Assembly: GCA_015680685.1 (NCBI GenBank)
Contig: MNCI01002813.1
Location: 481,075-545,074, forward strand
Direction: 5' to 3'
Source: Gnetum montanum
Taxonomy: Eukaryota; Streptophyta; Gnetopsida; Gnetales; Gnetaceae
Length of the DNA stretch: 64,000 bases
The notes beneath the pieces were generated by a model. That model had not been told where the DNA came from. It saw nothing but the letters and a program-made list of their open reading frames with translations, and did not search any database. Shown piece after piece: positions 45,301 to 57,328 of this stretch (within the stretch, counting starts at the first letter, position 1; each line of letters begins with the position of its first letter). The translations under genes were made by a program, and so were the position numbers.

Positions 45301-45399
45301 GGTGTTTCTACTAGATTTTGTTTTAGAGTTTGGAAAGCTAATTTGCATTCCCTAGTCAACTCAAAAGGTATGTCCTTTTTCATTAATTTCACCAATGGT

Positions 45400-46490
45400 T
45401 TGGAAACCTTTGAAAAATTCTCAATAAATCTCCTATAGTAGCTAGTATCTCCTGGGAATGATCAAATATCTTTGATGGTTTCTGGTTGACAAGTAATTCC
45501 TTGGATAATTTTTATTTTCTCATGATCTACCTTTATCCCTATGTGTAAGATTTTGTGTCCTAGTACTACACCTTCTTGGACCATCAAATATCTTTTCTGC
45601 CAGTTGAGCCTTAAATTGGTTTCTACACATATTTTTAACACTTGCTCCAACTAGTCCAAGGCTTGATCAAAGTTTGCTCCATAAGTGGAGAAGTCATCCA
45701 TAAAGACCTCCATGCCATTTCCTATCTACTGTTGGAATATGCTTAGAGCTAGTTGTTGAAATGTTGCATGGGCATTGCATAAGAAAACAACATCTATTTG
45801 TATGTGAACATTCCCTAAGGATTGGTGAACTTGGTCTTGGCTTGGTCTTCTAGGGCTATTTGTATTTGGTTATATCTACTCTATCCATCTAGAAAATTGT
45901 AATAGCGATGCCCTACGATGGTGTCTAAGACTTGGTCGATAAATGGAAATGAAAAGTAATCTTTGAATGTTGCAATACTTAGTAGCCTAAAATCTATGCA
46001 CACCCTCCATTTGCCTCACTTTTTAGGCACAATAACTAAGGGGCTAGCCCATTCACTATTAGCAATGGGGTATATGAACCCAACCTTGAGAAGCTATTCA
46101 ATTTCTTCCTTACCTACTTGCTTTAGCTTAGGGTTTAATCGCCTCTATGATTATCTTCAAGCCTTCATGGAGGGATCAGTTAAAATTCTATGTTAACATA
46201 TCCTAAGATCTATTCTAATTAATTCAGGATATGACCAAATGAAGGCTTTTGACCATTTATTTATTACCTTCAGTAGTTCTTCTTTCTATTGAGGAGCAAG
46301 TTTAGCGTTGATAATTACCAATTTTCCATTTTTAAGGAACATGCATTTCATACCGGTGGGCAATGGTTTCAGCTTGAGGGGCTCCTACTTAAATTTCTTA
46401 GGCATTTCCAACTTCCCCTAGTTGAAATTTTCAAGGTTAAGATTTGGAAGTTGGTAATGGACTTGCTCTAATGAGTCTATGCTATTGATG
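45400..46490 (-). pseudogene. Element B reverse transcriptase
   Basis: GKWRVCIDFRLL (about 46015-45980), RYNQIQIALEDQAKTKFT (45880-45825), VFMDDFSTYGA (45705-45675), thumb with GIKVDHEKIKIIQGI (45537-45495). Catalytic Asp pair intact; several stops. The upstream connection between PR and RT holds NGKLVIINAKLAP. Confidence 0.83.
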
Positions 46491-46989
46491 TAAGCGCAAG
46501 TTAAACCTTCAGTTGGTTCCATGCATATGAGTGAACTACTTTCTTGATTAGCTATCAGCCACTGGGTGTCTTCTTATCATGTGGCTATTACATACATGCA
46601 TCTTTATATGTTAATCACTTTTTCACACTGATTACATGTAGCCAATGCTAAACTTTTCACAAACCATGACCTCTACACGCAATTATGCCATGTTTCACTA
46701 TATGTGATGCACAAAAATTTCTTTTTCTCAATATTTCTGAATGTATTTTCCTTTGATATTTTTAGGGAAAGATCGTGGATTCCTAGGCGTGAATTGATGG
46801 TGCTTACCCATGCTCTTTCGATTATGATTGGGAAGTCCCCCTTACCATTCTTTACCTAAATCATTAGGAGGTCAGCTGGGTATGACCACCCACAAACAAT
46901 GGTAACAATGTCTTGTACCAATTCCAATGGGATAGTGATGGACTGGTTGATCAACTCTAGATAGATGTTGCTATTTTTTAATGGAGGTA

Positions 46990-47140
46990 AGTTCTAGGCC
47001 TTGTACATTTATTGAGAATTCAAGTTGACATCGGAACCTAAATCCAAAAGATCCTTGCATGACGCATTTCTAGTGATTTGTAAGTATATCAAAGGACTCC
47101 CAAGATTAGAGAATTTCTTGGGAATGTGGCTAGCTTTGAT
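46990..47140 (-). pseudogene. Element B protease
   Basis: GSPLIYLQITRNASCKDLLD followed by LGSDVNLNS, aligned with A (ALLDLGSSVNLIS). Stop follows directly. Confidence 0.7.
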
Positions 47141-47799
47141 CCAATTGGTGATGGAATGTTTTAGCATGAACATATGCATTGAGTGTGGTGATTAGGTTGA
47201 AGGGGGCTCTAAAGTTTTGATTGATACTGATGCATCTAAGGAATTATTTGCTTGTGATTGCAAGGACTTGGTTGGATTTTTGGTTCTAGAAAAAAGCTCT
47301 TTTCTTCATGTGTTTGTTGGAACCAATAGTAGGTTGAGAGTTAACAGCTCTCATGGTGTTATGTTGCTACAGTTAGGTAGGGATTCCACCTTGCATCATG
47401 GGAGTAGGTGGTAGTGGAGATATTGGTGGAAGAGATGCAAATGGATGAGAAAGATGATATGCTTGTAGAATATCACCTCTAGAAGTGGGAGTCCCATAAT
47501 ACTCTTAGGCTTGATGGTAAGGTTGAGAAGTGATGTGACTAGTAGAGTCACGTGGGGAGATTCACTGTTTCATGTAATATCCATATAGGCCAGATTGCCA
47601 GTAAGGATACTATTACTCTGGTGATGGAATTCCCCATGATTGTGGGCATTGTCATTATTGATATTGCTCAATCAGTTTTGGTGGGATTCCACTGGAATAA
47701 TATGTTAAGGGTTGGTGGAACTATCTTGGGTTACCTTGAGGGTAAGGTAACCTTTAGGGTGTTTGCCCTTTGTTTAATCGTGGGTTGAGTGCATACACC

Positions 47800-49417
47800 C
47801 TAGACTCCTGAAGATGTGAGATTGTAGGGCAACATCCCTTAGGATTTTCGTATTGACATATCTCACATCCACTATCATTTTCTGTTTTTGACTCCACAAC
47901 CTCTTCAATGATGTCAACTTTACCCTTACCCTTGCTATGTGCATGTTCAGCCTCTTTCTTTTTTCTTTTTTCGTGATCACTACCTTTCTCTCTAGACTCC
48001 TCTACTATTTTAAGAATAGTTTAAAATCTATTGTATAGGGAATCCCACATTTGGTCTACCTTTTTTGAAACTTCTGATGTCATATTTTGGATAGGGAAAG
48101 TTTTCCTATTCACCATCTGTTTAATTGGTGACTCTTTTTCATCCTCACAAAATCTTACTCCCCTCTTCCAAAAGGAAGGATCTCTATTATATACTTCTAC
48201 ACTTTCTATCTTCCATAGCTCACCTTCTTCCTTAGCAACTTGCTCCAATAGTCTTTGGATTTGATGGGACCTAAGCTCGGATAGTCTTCCTTGGGCATAA
48301 GTCCCAAGCATTATTCTTGTTTCATGCCTAAGCCCATATACGAGATGGCATAGTTGATCCATTTATGAATAACCATGATTAGGAAAATGATGTAACAATG
48401 CATAGCATCGGTCCATGGCAACATCCAAGGGTTCATATCCTCTTTGTTTCCAGCCTTGGATTTGCTTTCATAGGTTGGACACTTGGGGGCACATTTGGTA
48501 CTGCTCATTGAATAATTCTAACATAGTACTCCATCTATGAATAGATTCTAGTTCTAAGGACCAGTACTAGCTTTCCACTTCTTTAACTAGTTTCCATGGG
48601 AATAACTTAAGTTTTTTCCATTTGTTCTTTATGTTTTGTAAGACACACACATCATGAAATTCTTGTAAATTATTCTGAGGATTAGCATTGTATCCCCCTT
48701 CAAATCGTGGGATATTATTCATATCTAATCTCTTGATCCTACCATCTTTCTAGTGCCTTTTTGGAATTCTAACAACCTCAGTTATGTCTAACATACTTTG
48801 AGTAGCAAGTAGGGGTTCATCGTGATCATCTCATCCATGGTTTCTATGATGCCTACGTTGTTCCCTACTCTCCCTTTTTCTATTTCACGACTCTCTAGAG
48901 TGCCCTAGTCCCCTTTCCTAGCTATTTCTTCTATGACTTCCACTTTGCCTACCTTTATCACCATGTTATTTTTCTTTATGAAAACATCCAGTTATTGAAG
49001 GAGAGGGTGAAGGAGATGATGAAGGTGAAGAAGAAGGAGAACCATCACAATGATGGTGTCTACTACCTTCTCTTCTATCGTCTTGACCTTGATCACGAGT
49101 GCAATCAAAATTTCAACCTTTATCATGAGTTCATGTCCCTTTTTCAGATCCTTTGTGCCCATGGGTATCAGAACCTAGGTTATGAATAGTGAAATGAAGG
49201 TTCTGATACATAACCCCTTGGCCAATGTCAAGGGGAGGAACATCATTATGTGGCTGACTACCTAAGGTTGGTTCACCACCCTCATTTTTGTTTAAGATAT
49301 GTGGGGCATCCTGGGACAACTTACCCTTCAAAGACTTATGATGTCTCTCCTATTGCAAGTCACTTTGATGTTGTGCCTCTATGGGATGGTACTCTCTTGA
49401 GTCATGGTCTTGCACAA
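47800..49417 (-). pseudogene. Element B gag
   Basis: Core from about 48740: IKRLDMNNIPRFEGGYNANP, IHRWSTMLELFNEQYQM, CYALLHHFPNHGYS, then an open frame 48362-48021 with RSHQIQRLLEQVAKEEGELW and RKTFPIQNMTSEVSKKVDQM. A knuckle CEICQYENPKGCCP near 47860-47820 keeps its Cys pair. The N-terminal S/D/H-rich leader is interrupted by a 78 N gap (49418-49495). Confidence 0.82.
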
Positions 49418-49495
49418 NNNNNNNNNNNNNNNNNNNNNNNNNNNNNNNNNNNNNNNNNNNNNNNNNNNNNNNNNNNNNNNNNNNNNNNNNNNNNN
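49418..49495. other. Assembly gap (78 N)
   Basis: In the gag leader of B, 110 bases from the LTR. Confidence 0.95.
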
Positions 49496-49580
49496 CTTGT
49501 TTATTATTTTCTCAACCAACCCTAAGGATTCATTCCAATGATGTGAATGATTTCCTATGTTCTAGTTAGCGCACAAACAA

Positions 49581-49604
49581 CTAAGTCCCTAACAACAGTG
49601 CCAA
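49581..49604 (-). promoter_or_regulatory. Primer-binding site of element B
   Basis: Minus strand ttggcactgttgttagggac, next to the LTR. Best preserved of the A/B pair. Confidence 0.8.
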
Positions 49605-50582
49605 TGATGAGTGGCAAGGTAACCCTATGCTCAACCATACGAACATGAGCATTTCATGCATGATTCGGTTGAATTCCAAGGATTAAGTGCTTATGAACCC
49701 TTTTGGAACAAGGATGGGTTGGTTGATCATTGTCTTCCCAAGCATACCTATATGTCATGATTGTATGGTTAAGTAATCTTGAGGCATATGATTTTTATAG
49801 CTTTTATGTTTTTATGTCCTGTGTTAGTAGGGAAGGAGAGAGGTAACTAAGTGACTAATTTAACTTAACTACTCATTAACTAAGTTCTAACTAATCCTAA
49901 CACTAGCATCTATTCCCACTTTCCATACACATCCTAAACCCATGCAACACTGCTAAGATTACCAAATGCTAATTGTTACTGGGTTACCAATAATTACATG
50001 CATGCTCAAAGTGGTCGTGCTTGTGTAATTTAATGATTTGCTAAATTGATCAAAATGAATTGTTGTGCTAATAAAAGAAATGTAAAGTACATAAAAAAAT
50101 TAAAATAAATTCATAAGAAAGTAAAATAAAAGAAATGCATAAGAAAACAAATCTCAACTGCTATAAGGATGAATTGAAGAGCTCGTCCTTATTACCGTAC
50201 ATAAGGTGTGCTTAGGTACAAAATGTTCGAATAAAGATCTGTCCACACTTATACCTCCTTCTATAGGCACATGGAAAATACTCTAACTTTCAAATAGACT
50301 ACAAGAGTTTCGCTACTTGACTGCTAAAAGGCTTTTTTCCAATTGTGCGTCTAGGAACTATATTTATAGGCTTGGGAGCAACTACTCTAATAATTAGAGT
50401 AACTACTCTAATAATTAGAATAACTACTAAAGTAACCTCTAGAGTAACCAATATAATAATTAGAATAACTACTAGAGTAACCACTAGAGTGACCACTTTA
50501 ATAATTAGAGTAACTGCTAGAGTAACCACTAGAGTAACTTCTCTAATAATTAGAATAACTGCTAGAGTAACTGCTCTCATCA
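49605..50582 (-). repeat. 5' LTR of element B
   Basis: 978 bp, tgatgagtggcaaggtaacc to ctcatca. Minus-strand TATA tatttata at 50361-50368, minisatellite 50369-50582. Many differences from the 3' LTR, so the insertion is old. Confidence 0.9.
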
Positions 50583-50587
50583 ACTAG

Positions 50588-50900
50588 TTAAAAAATGTAG
50601 TTTTAAAAAATGCATTTACTAATAAAACTAATATCATGTACTAAAATATTAATTTCTTTTAGCAAATGAAAATGTGGAGATAAATTCTAATTTAAAAGAT
50701 TCTTCCTAGAAATCTTTTCTTGGGACTATCAAGAAGGATCCAAACATTCCATCATAAAACTAACATTGAGATGTGGAGCATAAGGCCCCTATCCTTGATT
50801 TTTGAAGCTATACATTGATCCCATAATCCATGTCACTAATAGGTAAAAGGGATTGTTTGATAAAAAGACATTTGAACTAGTAGTAGGAGTAGAGAGAAGA
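50588..50900 (-). pseudogene. LINE G, 5' end of the endonuclease region
   Basis: Minus strand contains WNVWILLDSPKKRFLGRIFK (about 50755-50695), resembling the LWNVRGL start of LINE endonucleases, and MHFLKLHFL leading into the flank of B in frame with ELNKGG at 40695. The 5' limit against copia J is not clear and is set near 50900. Confidence 0.5.
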
Positions 50901-50959
50901 GGAGATACCTTTGGGGTTATTAAATTAACAGTAATATCTAAAAGCATTTTCATTTTGTA

Positions 50960-51960
50960 TTGCACTAAGTGAAATTCATCTTAAACCCCTCAAAAATTTC
51001 TTTGACATACTTATTTTGAGAAATAAAAATTCCAATGGAGGATTGCACTACTTCCATGCCAAGTTAGTAATGCATTTTTTCAAGATCAGTCATTTCAAAC
51101 TCATCCATGATTGACTTCTTAAATTTTTCAAATGAATCACTATCATTCCTAGTGTAAATAAGATCATCAACATATAAAAATATAATGAGCACTTGTACTC
51201 CATCAATCTTTTTAAAATGTGTATGTTTATATGGACATTTTTGAAATCCTTCCTTAGAAAAATATGTATTTATACAACTATGCCAAGCTCTTAGAGCTTG
51301 TTATAGTTAATAAAAAGCATTTTTTAATTTATAAATATTTTTCTCACTATGAAGCTTCACCAAAATAGGGGGTGATCAATAAATACCTATTCCTCCAAGT
51401 CTCCATTCAACAATGTAGACTTGACATCTATTTGGAAGATAAGCCATGAATTTTGTGCTGCTAATGCAATCACCAATATGATTTTATTATGCCTTGTAAC
51501 AGGAGAAAAGATTTCTATATATTCAATTCCATATTCTTTCTTGTATCCCTTAGCCACCAATCACACCTTATACTGGTCAACTTCAATAGTTTCCTTTATT
51601 TTTGTTTTGAAGACCCACTTCACACCACTAGTCTTGTGCCCTTTTGGAAGATCAACCAACTTCCAAGTATCATTTCTCTAAATGTATTTAATTTCATCCT
51701 CCATTACCTTTCTCTATTTTTATTCTTTAATAGCACTTTCAAAAGTTGTGGGATCACAATCTACAAACAAAGCAAAGTGGACGATTGATTCATCAGATTG
51801 GTCAATTCTAGTTACCTCATAATCCACCATGCATAAGGGTCTTTTTTTAATACAACGAGATTTAGCTATAACTACTATTGGCAAAGTCTTAGCCTCCATA
51901 GTTCTTGGTTCTTCAACCTTTATGGCTTTTGGGATTTCAACTTCCACAACTTTTAGTGCT
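50960..51960 (-). pseudogene. Copia J reverse transcriptase
   Basis: Ends with VLIIFLYVDDLIYTRN (51190-51145) carrying the YVDD box, then SFEKFKKSIMDEFEMTDLEK, LGMEV and GIFISQNKYVKEIFEGFKM. Upstream are degraded fingers (LKNAFY.L.QALRAWHSCI near 51310-51270). Typical copia order. Confidence 0.8.
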
Positions 51961-52127
51961 TTGAAGTTTGTAGTTCTAGGTTTCGTACTTTCAGGTGTTA
52001 CAAAGTCTATAGTTTCATTGTCAAGAATATTCGAAGTAGGCTACAACCCATTCCCATTAGAAGTGATATATTCATCAAAAATGACATCTCTACTAGTTAA
52101 AATCTTCTTTTCTTGACAATTATACAA

Positions 52128-52720
52128 TTAATATGCTTTGGATGCTTCACTTACACCAAGAAAGAGACATTTTTCACTCTTATCCTCCAGCTTCTTCCTC
52201 TTCTCATCAAGGATATATGCATAGGCAATGCAACCAAAGATTTTGAAGTGATCCACTAATACTTTCCTCCCACTCCAAGCCTCTTCTAGTGTCACATTTT
52301 GAACAAAAAAAGTGAGACTTCTTTTCAAAACATGGATGCTCCAATTCACAACTTTCAGGCAAAAAATATTTGTAATACTTCCTCTTGCTAAGAGGCTTTT
52401 CACCATATCAAGGACGGTTCTATTTTTCCTCTCTGATACACCATTTTATTGTGGTGTATAGGGGGCTGTGAGCTCTCTTTGAAAGCCATGATTCTCACAA
52501 AAACATCAAACTCTTTTGAACAATATTCTCCTCCATGATCTATATGAAGAGTTTAATGATCTTTCTAGACTTGTTCTCAACACACACCTTGAAGCTTTTA
52601 AATGCATTAAAAGCTTCAAACTTCTTCTGCAAAATAAAATCCAAATTTTTTGAGTAAAATCATCAATGATGATGATCAAGTACCTCTTACCTCCATTTGA
52701 AGATGGTTTTATTGACACAC
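52128..52720 (-). pseudogene. Copia J integrase core
   Basis: Open pieces: NGGKRYLIIIIDDFTQKIWI (first Asp), CENHGFQRELTAPYTPQ with NGVSERKNRTVLDMVKSLL (catalytic Glu in SERKNR), and the C-terminal HFKIFGCIAYAYILDEKRKK with LEDKSEKCLFLG. Frame shifts around 52440 and 52600. Confidence 0.8.
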
Positions 52721-52769
52721 AAATGTTGGAGTGAACTAGTTCAAGGACATTCTTTGCTCTCCATTATTT

Positions 52770-53006
52770 TCATTGAAAGAATTGAGAATAATTTTGTTTA
52801 CCAAAAAAACATTCTTCATAGAGTCTAGAAGGAATTATAATTTGTGGAAGCCAAATCATCATATTTGTCTGTTGCAAAGTCTTTAATCCTCCAAAATTCA
52901 AGTGTCCATAGCAAAAATGCCAAAGCCATGTTGGGTCTTTTACTTCAACATTTAGGAAAGATTGATCACTATCAAACCTCAATGGAAATAATCTATTGAA
53001 GCTCAT
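52770..53006 (-). pseudogene. Copia J GAG-pre-integrase domain
   Basis: WLWHFCYGHLNFGGLKTLQQ followed by GLP-like WLPQII and EECFFGKQNY. The first Cys of the expected C-x2-C is Tyr. Zinc-binding N-terminal domain of copia integrase. Confidence 0.75.
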
Positions 53007-53399
53007 TTGAACAACTACAATAGCTCCTCATGAAGGATCATAAATTTCACAAGCATCCTTCTGAATTTTTTTTAGATAACGATTTTCTTGTAATTGACCA
53101 GAACTTAAGAAATTTCTTTCCAAATTAGGAATATCAAAAAAGTTAGAAACTATTTCTACAAAATCATTCTTGGTTCTAATGTTAATATCCCCATTTCCCA
53201 TTACATTTATAGTAGAAAAATCACCAAAACATATTGTAGAATGAAAAATTTCCTCTAACTAAGAAAAAGAAGAATTACATTCATACATATGATTGCTATA
53301 GCCAATATCTACATACCATACATTTGACTGAGACTCTTAATTAGCTTGAACCACCATCAACAAAGTCTCAAACTACTTCTCTTCTACAAAATTTGATTT

Positions 53400-54270
53400 C
53401 TCTCCTTTGTAATTGGGTAGTTTAGTGTAGCATTTGGAATGATAGTATTTTTATTCATGATATCTAAAACGTTCCACCTTATCTTTTATCAACTTTTCCT
53501 CTATCTTTGCCTTGAAATTTGTGATCATCCCCTTTGAAATATCTGCTACCATCTCTATTGTCTCAATCTCCTCTTTCTCTACCTCTACCTCTACCTCTTC
53601 CTCTTGAGGAATAAGTAAAAGTAGAAGCCTTCAAAGATTTCTCTTTAGAAGTTTAATTTTGATTTATCCTCTATTTATGGACTAACAAAGAAATTTGAAG
53701 TTCATTAAGAGAAAGTTCATCAACATCTTTGAATTCTTTAATTGAATAAACAACATAATCAAACTTGGGGGATAGGGAACACAATATCTTCTCAACAATA
53801 ATCACATCCTTCAACTTCTCACCATAAAATCATATGTTATTGGCTATCCCCATTATCCTTGCACAATAGCTAGTAATAGACTCCCCTTTTATCTGTAAAG
53901 TCTGAAAATCCCTTCTGAAGGCTTGAAGCTATGTGCACTTTACACTAGGACACCCCTAATATTTCTTATTCATAGAATCCCAAATATTCTTGGAAGTTTC
54001 TTTGTTAAGAATAGCCTTAGGATAGAATGATTAATTTCTTGAAATAAATAATTCTTTTCCTTCGAATATTTTAGCCTCAATCCCTCTAGCTCTTTTCTTT
54101 ATTCATTTGTGAGTGTAGCCTTAGCTATGGGTGCTACTACACCATCTTCAAAAATTTTCTAGTGCTCCTTAGACTTTAAAAAATTTTCCATCAACATGCT
54201 CCAATGGTCATAGTGATAATCAAAATTTGGTATGGAAAGCTATACAAAATTTCTAAATTTTTAAAGGCCA
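53400..54270 (-). pseudogene. Copia J gag
   Basis: FDYHYDHWSMLMENFLKSKE (54225-54165) at the N-terminus, KNIWDSMNKKY, LQAFRRDFQTLQIKGESITS and CARIMGIANNI, EKILCSLSPKFDYVVYSIKE, LSLNELQISLLVHK, then an RGRGRGRGRERGD basic stretch and a knuckle remnant near 53450. Canonical UBN2/gag-polypeptide order of copia elements. Confidence 0.8.
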
Positions 54271-54375
54271 TTTATGCACTATTGTGCTCTTCTCTCGAGC
54301 CTCCTAAATTGGGTGCACTACTGTGCTCTTCTCTCTAGCCTTTTGAACTGGGCTTTCTCTCTATCCTCCTCAACT

Positions 54376-54389
54376 GAGCTCTAATACCA
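54376..54389 (-). promoter_or_regulatory. tRNA-iMet primer-binding site of copia J
   Basis: Minus strand tggtattagagctc; the canonical site is tggtatcagagc, one C-to-T change. Places the LTR directly to the right. Confidence 0.85.
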
Positions 54390-54390
54390 T

Positions 54391-54850
54391 TATTAGCCTT
54401 TGAGGCTATGCACTAATAGCCTCATATAAAAAACAAAAAAAAATAGAACAAAACAAGGGAAAATAGAGGAAATTGAATTTCTCATTTTATGCAACTGATA
54501 ATGGCCTTTAAATAGGAAAATTTATCAATGGAAAATAGTGAGTAAATCCTAATATCGAGAAACTTCTATAATGGTTAACCCTTTAAATTTTGTAATGGTT
54601 GACCCTTCAACTTCTATAATGGCAAACCCTTCGACATTTATAATGATCAACCCTTCAACTTCTGTAACAACAAGCCCTTCAACTTCTATAACAACTGACC
54701 CTTTACCTTTTGAAGAACAAAAATAGTAACCAAATCCCTAAAGACAATTCCTAAAGATGAGGACAAATAAAAAATGAATGTTTAACAATTAAAAACATTT
54801 AACAAAGGGTCTAGAAAATGGAGGAATCCTCTATTACTTCTAGTGACATT
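54391..54850 (-). repeat. 5' LTR of copia J with internal 24 bp minisatellite
   Basis: Starts tattag (TGTTAG decayed) after the primer site. 54558-54705 holds six tandem copies of a 24 bp unit, acttctataatggttgaccc plus ttya. The right end is uncertain (54.8-54.9 kb). Confidence 0.6.
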
Positions 54851-55855
54851 TGGTCAGATCTTTTCCTAGTAGCTATTTTAGTCTATGTTCTTCTCAAAGT
54901 TTGTTAATTTCTATGTAGGGGTTTGGGGAAACATAAGCAAAGGAGATGGATAAACACTACCACTCAGAACAATCACGTGGTTCAAGATGTCACACCCTCT
55001 CAAATCATACAAATGCCTCTTGGAAGCTATATCAAATTATTGATTATAAGTACTTCTTTGTAGATAAGTAAGTATAATTGATGTTCCATTTTAGTATGTT
55101 CTATTCAATTATCAAATCAATTTCAAATAATTCATTCATTTGCGATGAATTCCAAAATCTTGTGAGATTAATTAGATGCATTTTTTGTAAATTTCCTTTT
55201 TTGGGTAGTCCATTCACTTATTTATTTGGTTTAGTTTTGGTGTATTTGCTATCAAAAGTTAAAAGTTAAGGATGTTTTTAAAGATTTCTGATGGATTACA
55301 ACAAGAATATACATTTTTTTGTTTTATGAAAACCATTTTTAATTTGAGTCATTTTAGTTGAAATAAATAATTAATTCTATGAAACTAGATTCATTTATTT
55401 TGTTGTCCATTCTAGTTTTGGTACAACTAATAGATTTTAGTAGATAAAAGTTTTTTCTTACATTTTCTATTAATGGTTTTTTTATGAGAGTAGATTTATT
55501 CATCTCTCTTCTTGGCTATGTTGAAGTATATAGGGAACTTAAAACAACTCAAGTGAGCATATCTCTAAGAATTGACTTCAATTCTAGCCAATCTCTAGTA
55601 GCGATTGCAAGACCAAGGTAATTATATTTTTGAAAAAAATACAAAAATATAATACTCCAAGAAATTTCCATGTATCTCTTGGATCATGAGATTTTTGTGA
55701 TTTTTTTCCATTCACTTGATCATGTATTAATTTTCTTCAATGTATTCAATATGTGTGTATTCACGACTTCTTAGCTTTATTCTGGCTAATAATGTATGAA
55801 ATTACACATTCTTCAAATGTGAAGCATAGACACAAAGGTTCTTAAAATAATTTGT
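54851..55855. other. No recognised feature
   Basis: AT-rich sequence without coding signal or clear repeat on either strand. Confidence 0.4.
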
Positions 55856-56168
55856 ATTATTTTATAAGTTTATTATTATTTGTAAAATTTTGGTTTTTAA
55901 TTTAGCATCAAGACATGATGTTTCAAAAAAAGTCATGTTCCTTCATTTTGGAAGCAATAAAAACAACATGCTATTTCCAATTTTCACATCTCAGGTCATG
56001 TAAAGAGAAGGTGATCAACAGAGAATTTGGAGCTGGTGTAACTTGGATAAGTGCTAATGAGGGGTGAAATTCTCCAAAAGTGCTTCACTTGCATTACCTT
56101 CAAGATAAACCAAGATATCAATAAATAGCATGTAATGCATTTTTAACCTTTTACCCTTAATTTTTTTC
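55856..56168. repeat. Direct repeat, copy 1
   Basis: About 310 bp beginning ttataagtttattattattt and containing gagaatttggagctggtgta and acttggataagtgctaatga. Matches 57329-57640 in the same orientation, with a roughly 60 bp extra piece in copy 2. Confidence 0.8.
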
Positions 56169-57328
56169 TCTATGATAGCTAATTGATATATGTCATCATC
56201 CAACTTTTTTCATTTGGATGATGATCTTGGCCAACAAAGAGAGAAAGATCAAAATGATTTTTAGGACCATAATTTTATTCCTAGTAGCTCCTTACCCTTA
56301 GAGTTCTAGGGAGCTTGAATAGATAACAAAAATTTCATTAACATCCTACAATAACAAGTGATTTATCAATGAGACTAGAAACATAAAATGAAGGACCATT
56401 ATTTCAATCAAGTTTATTAGTTAATCAACACAGTTTCATTCTTGAAGATTGCCACTAACTAATGTACTTCAAATGAATCCTCATTACTATTGCACCTTGT
56501 GTCTTGATTTTAGTCACAAATTCTATTAAAGGATTTAAAAATATGTTCCATGTGCATAAATAAGCAATTACCATGATCCAAAAAAATTTAATCATCCAAA
56601 GTTTATAGAGAAAATTTCCAAAATTAAAAGTTCAAAGAGCTTCAACAAATAATACAATGCAGAAAAAGTTTGTAGAAATATAGGATGAGTGTAAAAAAAA
56701 AGCACATGGATGCTTACCATAAAGATATGACATATACAATCATAAAATGTCGAACAAAGATCCAAAATTTTGTTGAGAAAAATTCACTACACTTCATCTA
56801 ATCTACAAAATTTCTTCTAAGGTGTTAACCTAGATAAACTTTTGCAACTCTATATAACAAAATTAAAATAAGACTTCATTCAACTAAGTTTGATACATAA
56901 CCTTTATAGAGTGGTAAAACAACAAACCATGAAATTTAATAATCAATCTTGCCCTATTTCTAATCAAGATCTCCATCTATCCTTTGGGAAAGTTTCATGT
57001 TTTGAGAAGGATTTTCTTTTTCTTAAAGTATTGCAAGATTGCATCATCAAAAAGAGAGGGATCCCTCTCATTTTCAAGTTAGATTTCACTTCCTCTATGA
57101 AATAAAACACAAGCCCTATTCACATGGCTTGCTAAGATATTTCTAAAATTAAATATGATGATCTTGTAGTTATTTTTTGAAGTAATCCAAGATGTCTCTA
57201 AACCTTTCTCACCAAATGTTACTCTTCTACATGGAGATTCTTCAATTCAGAAATATAATGGATAATTTCCTTTGCATTTCCTATGTCTATTATAATCCAT
57301 CCCATATCCTTCAAACATGTGGGGTTAA
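56169..57328. other. Sequence between the direct repeats
   Basis: AT-rich; the only fair frame (56890-57105, plus) has no recognisable motif. If the repeats are LTRs of a small non-autonomous element, this is its interior. Confidence 0.35.

Larger units (their letters stand above)
40709..50582 (-). mobile_element. Athila-like Ty3/gypsy element B (9.9 kb, all domains present)
   Basis: 5' LTR 49605-50582, primer site 49581-49604, gag, protease, RT, RNase H, integrase, 3' internal ORF3 region, 3' LTR 40709-41716. The most complete element in the window, but every frame has stops and integrase has lost catalytic residues. Inserted in the LINE G endonuclease. Confidence 0.92.
50901..54390 (-). 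mobile_element. Ty1/copia retrotransposon J (decayed, 3' end missing)
   Basis: Right to left: primer site 54376-54389, gag, GAG-pre-integrase, integrase, RT. RNase H and the 3' LTR are not seen, and LINE G lies where they should be, so G may have inserted in J or J is truncated. Frames heavily interrupted. Confidence 0.8.
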
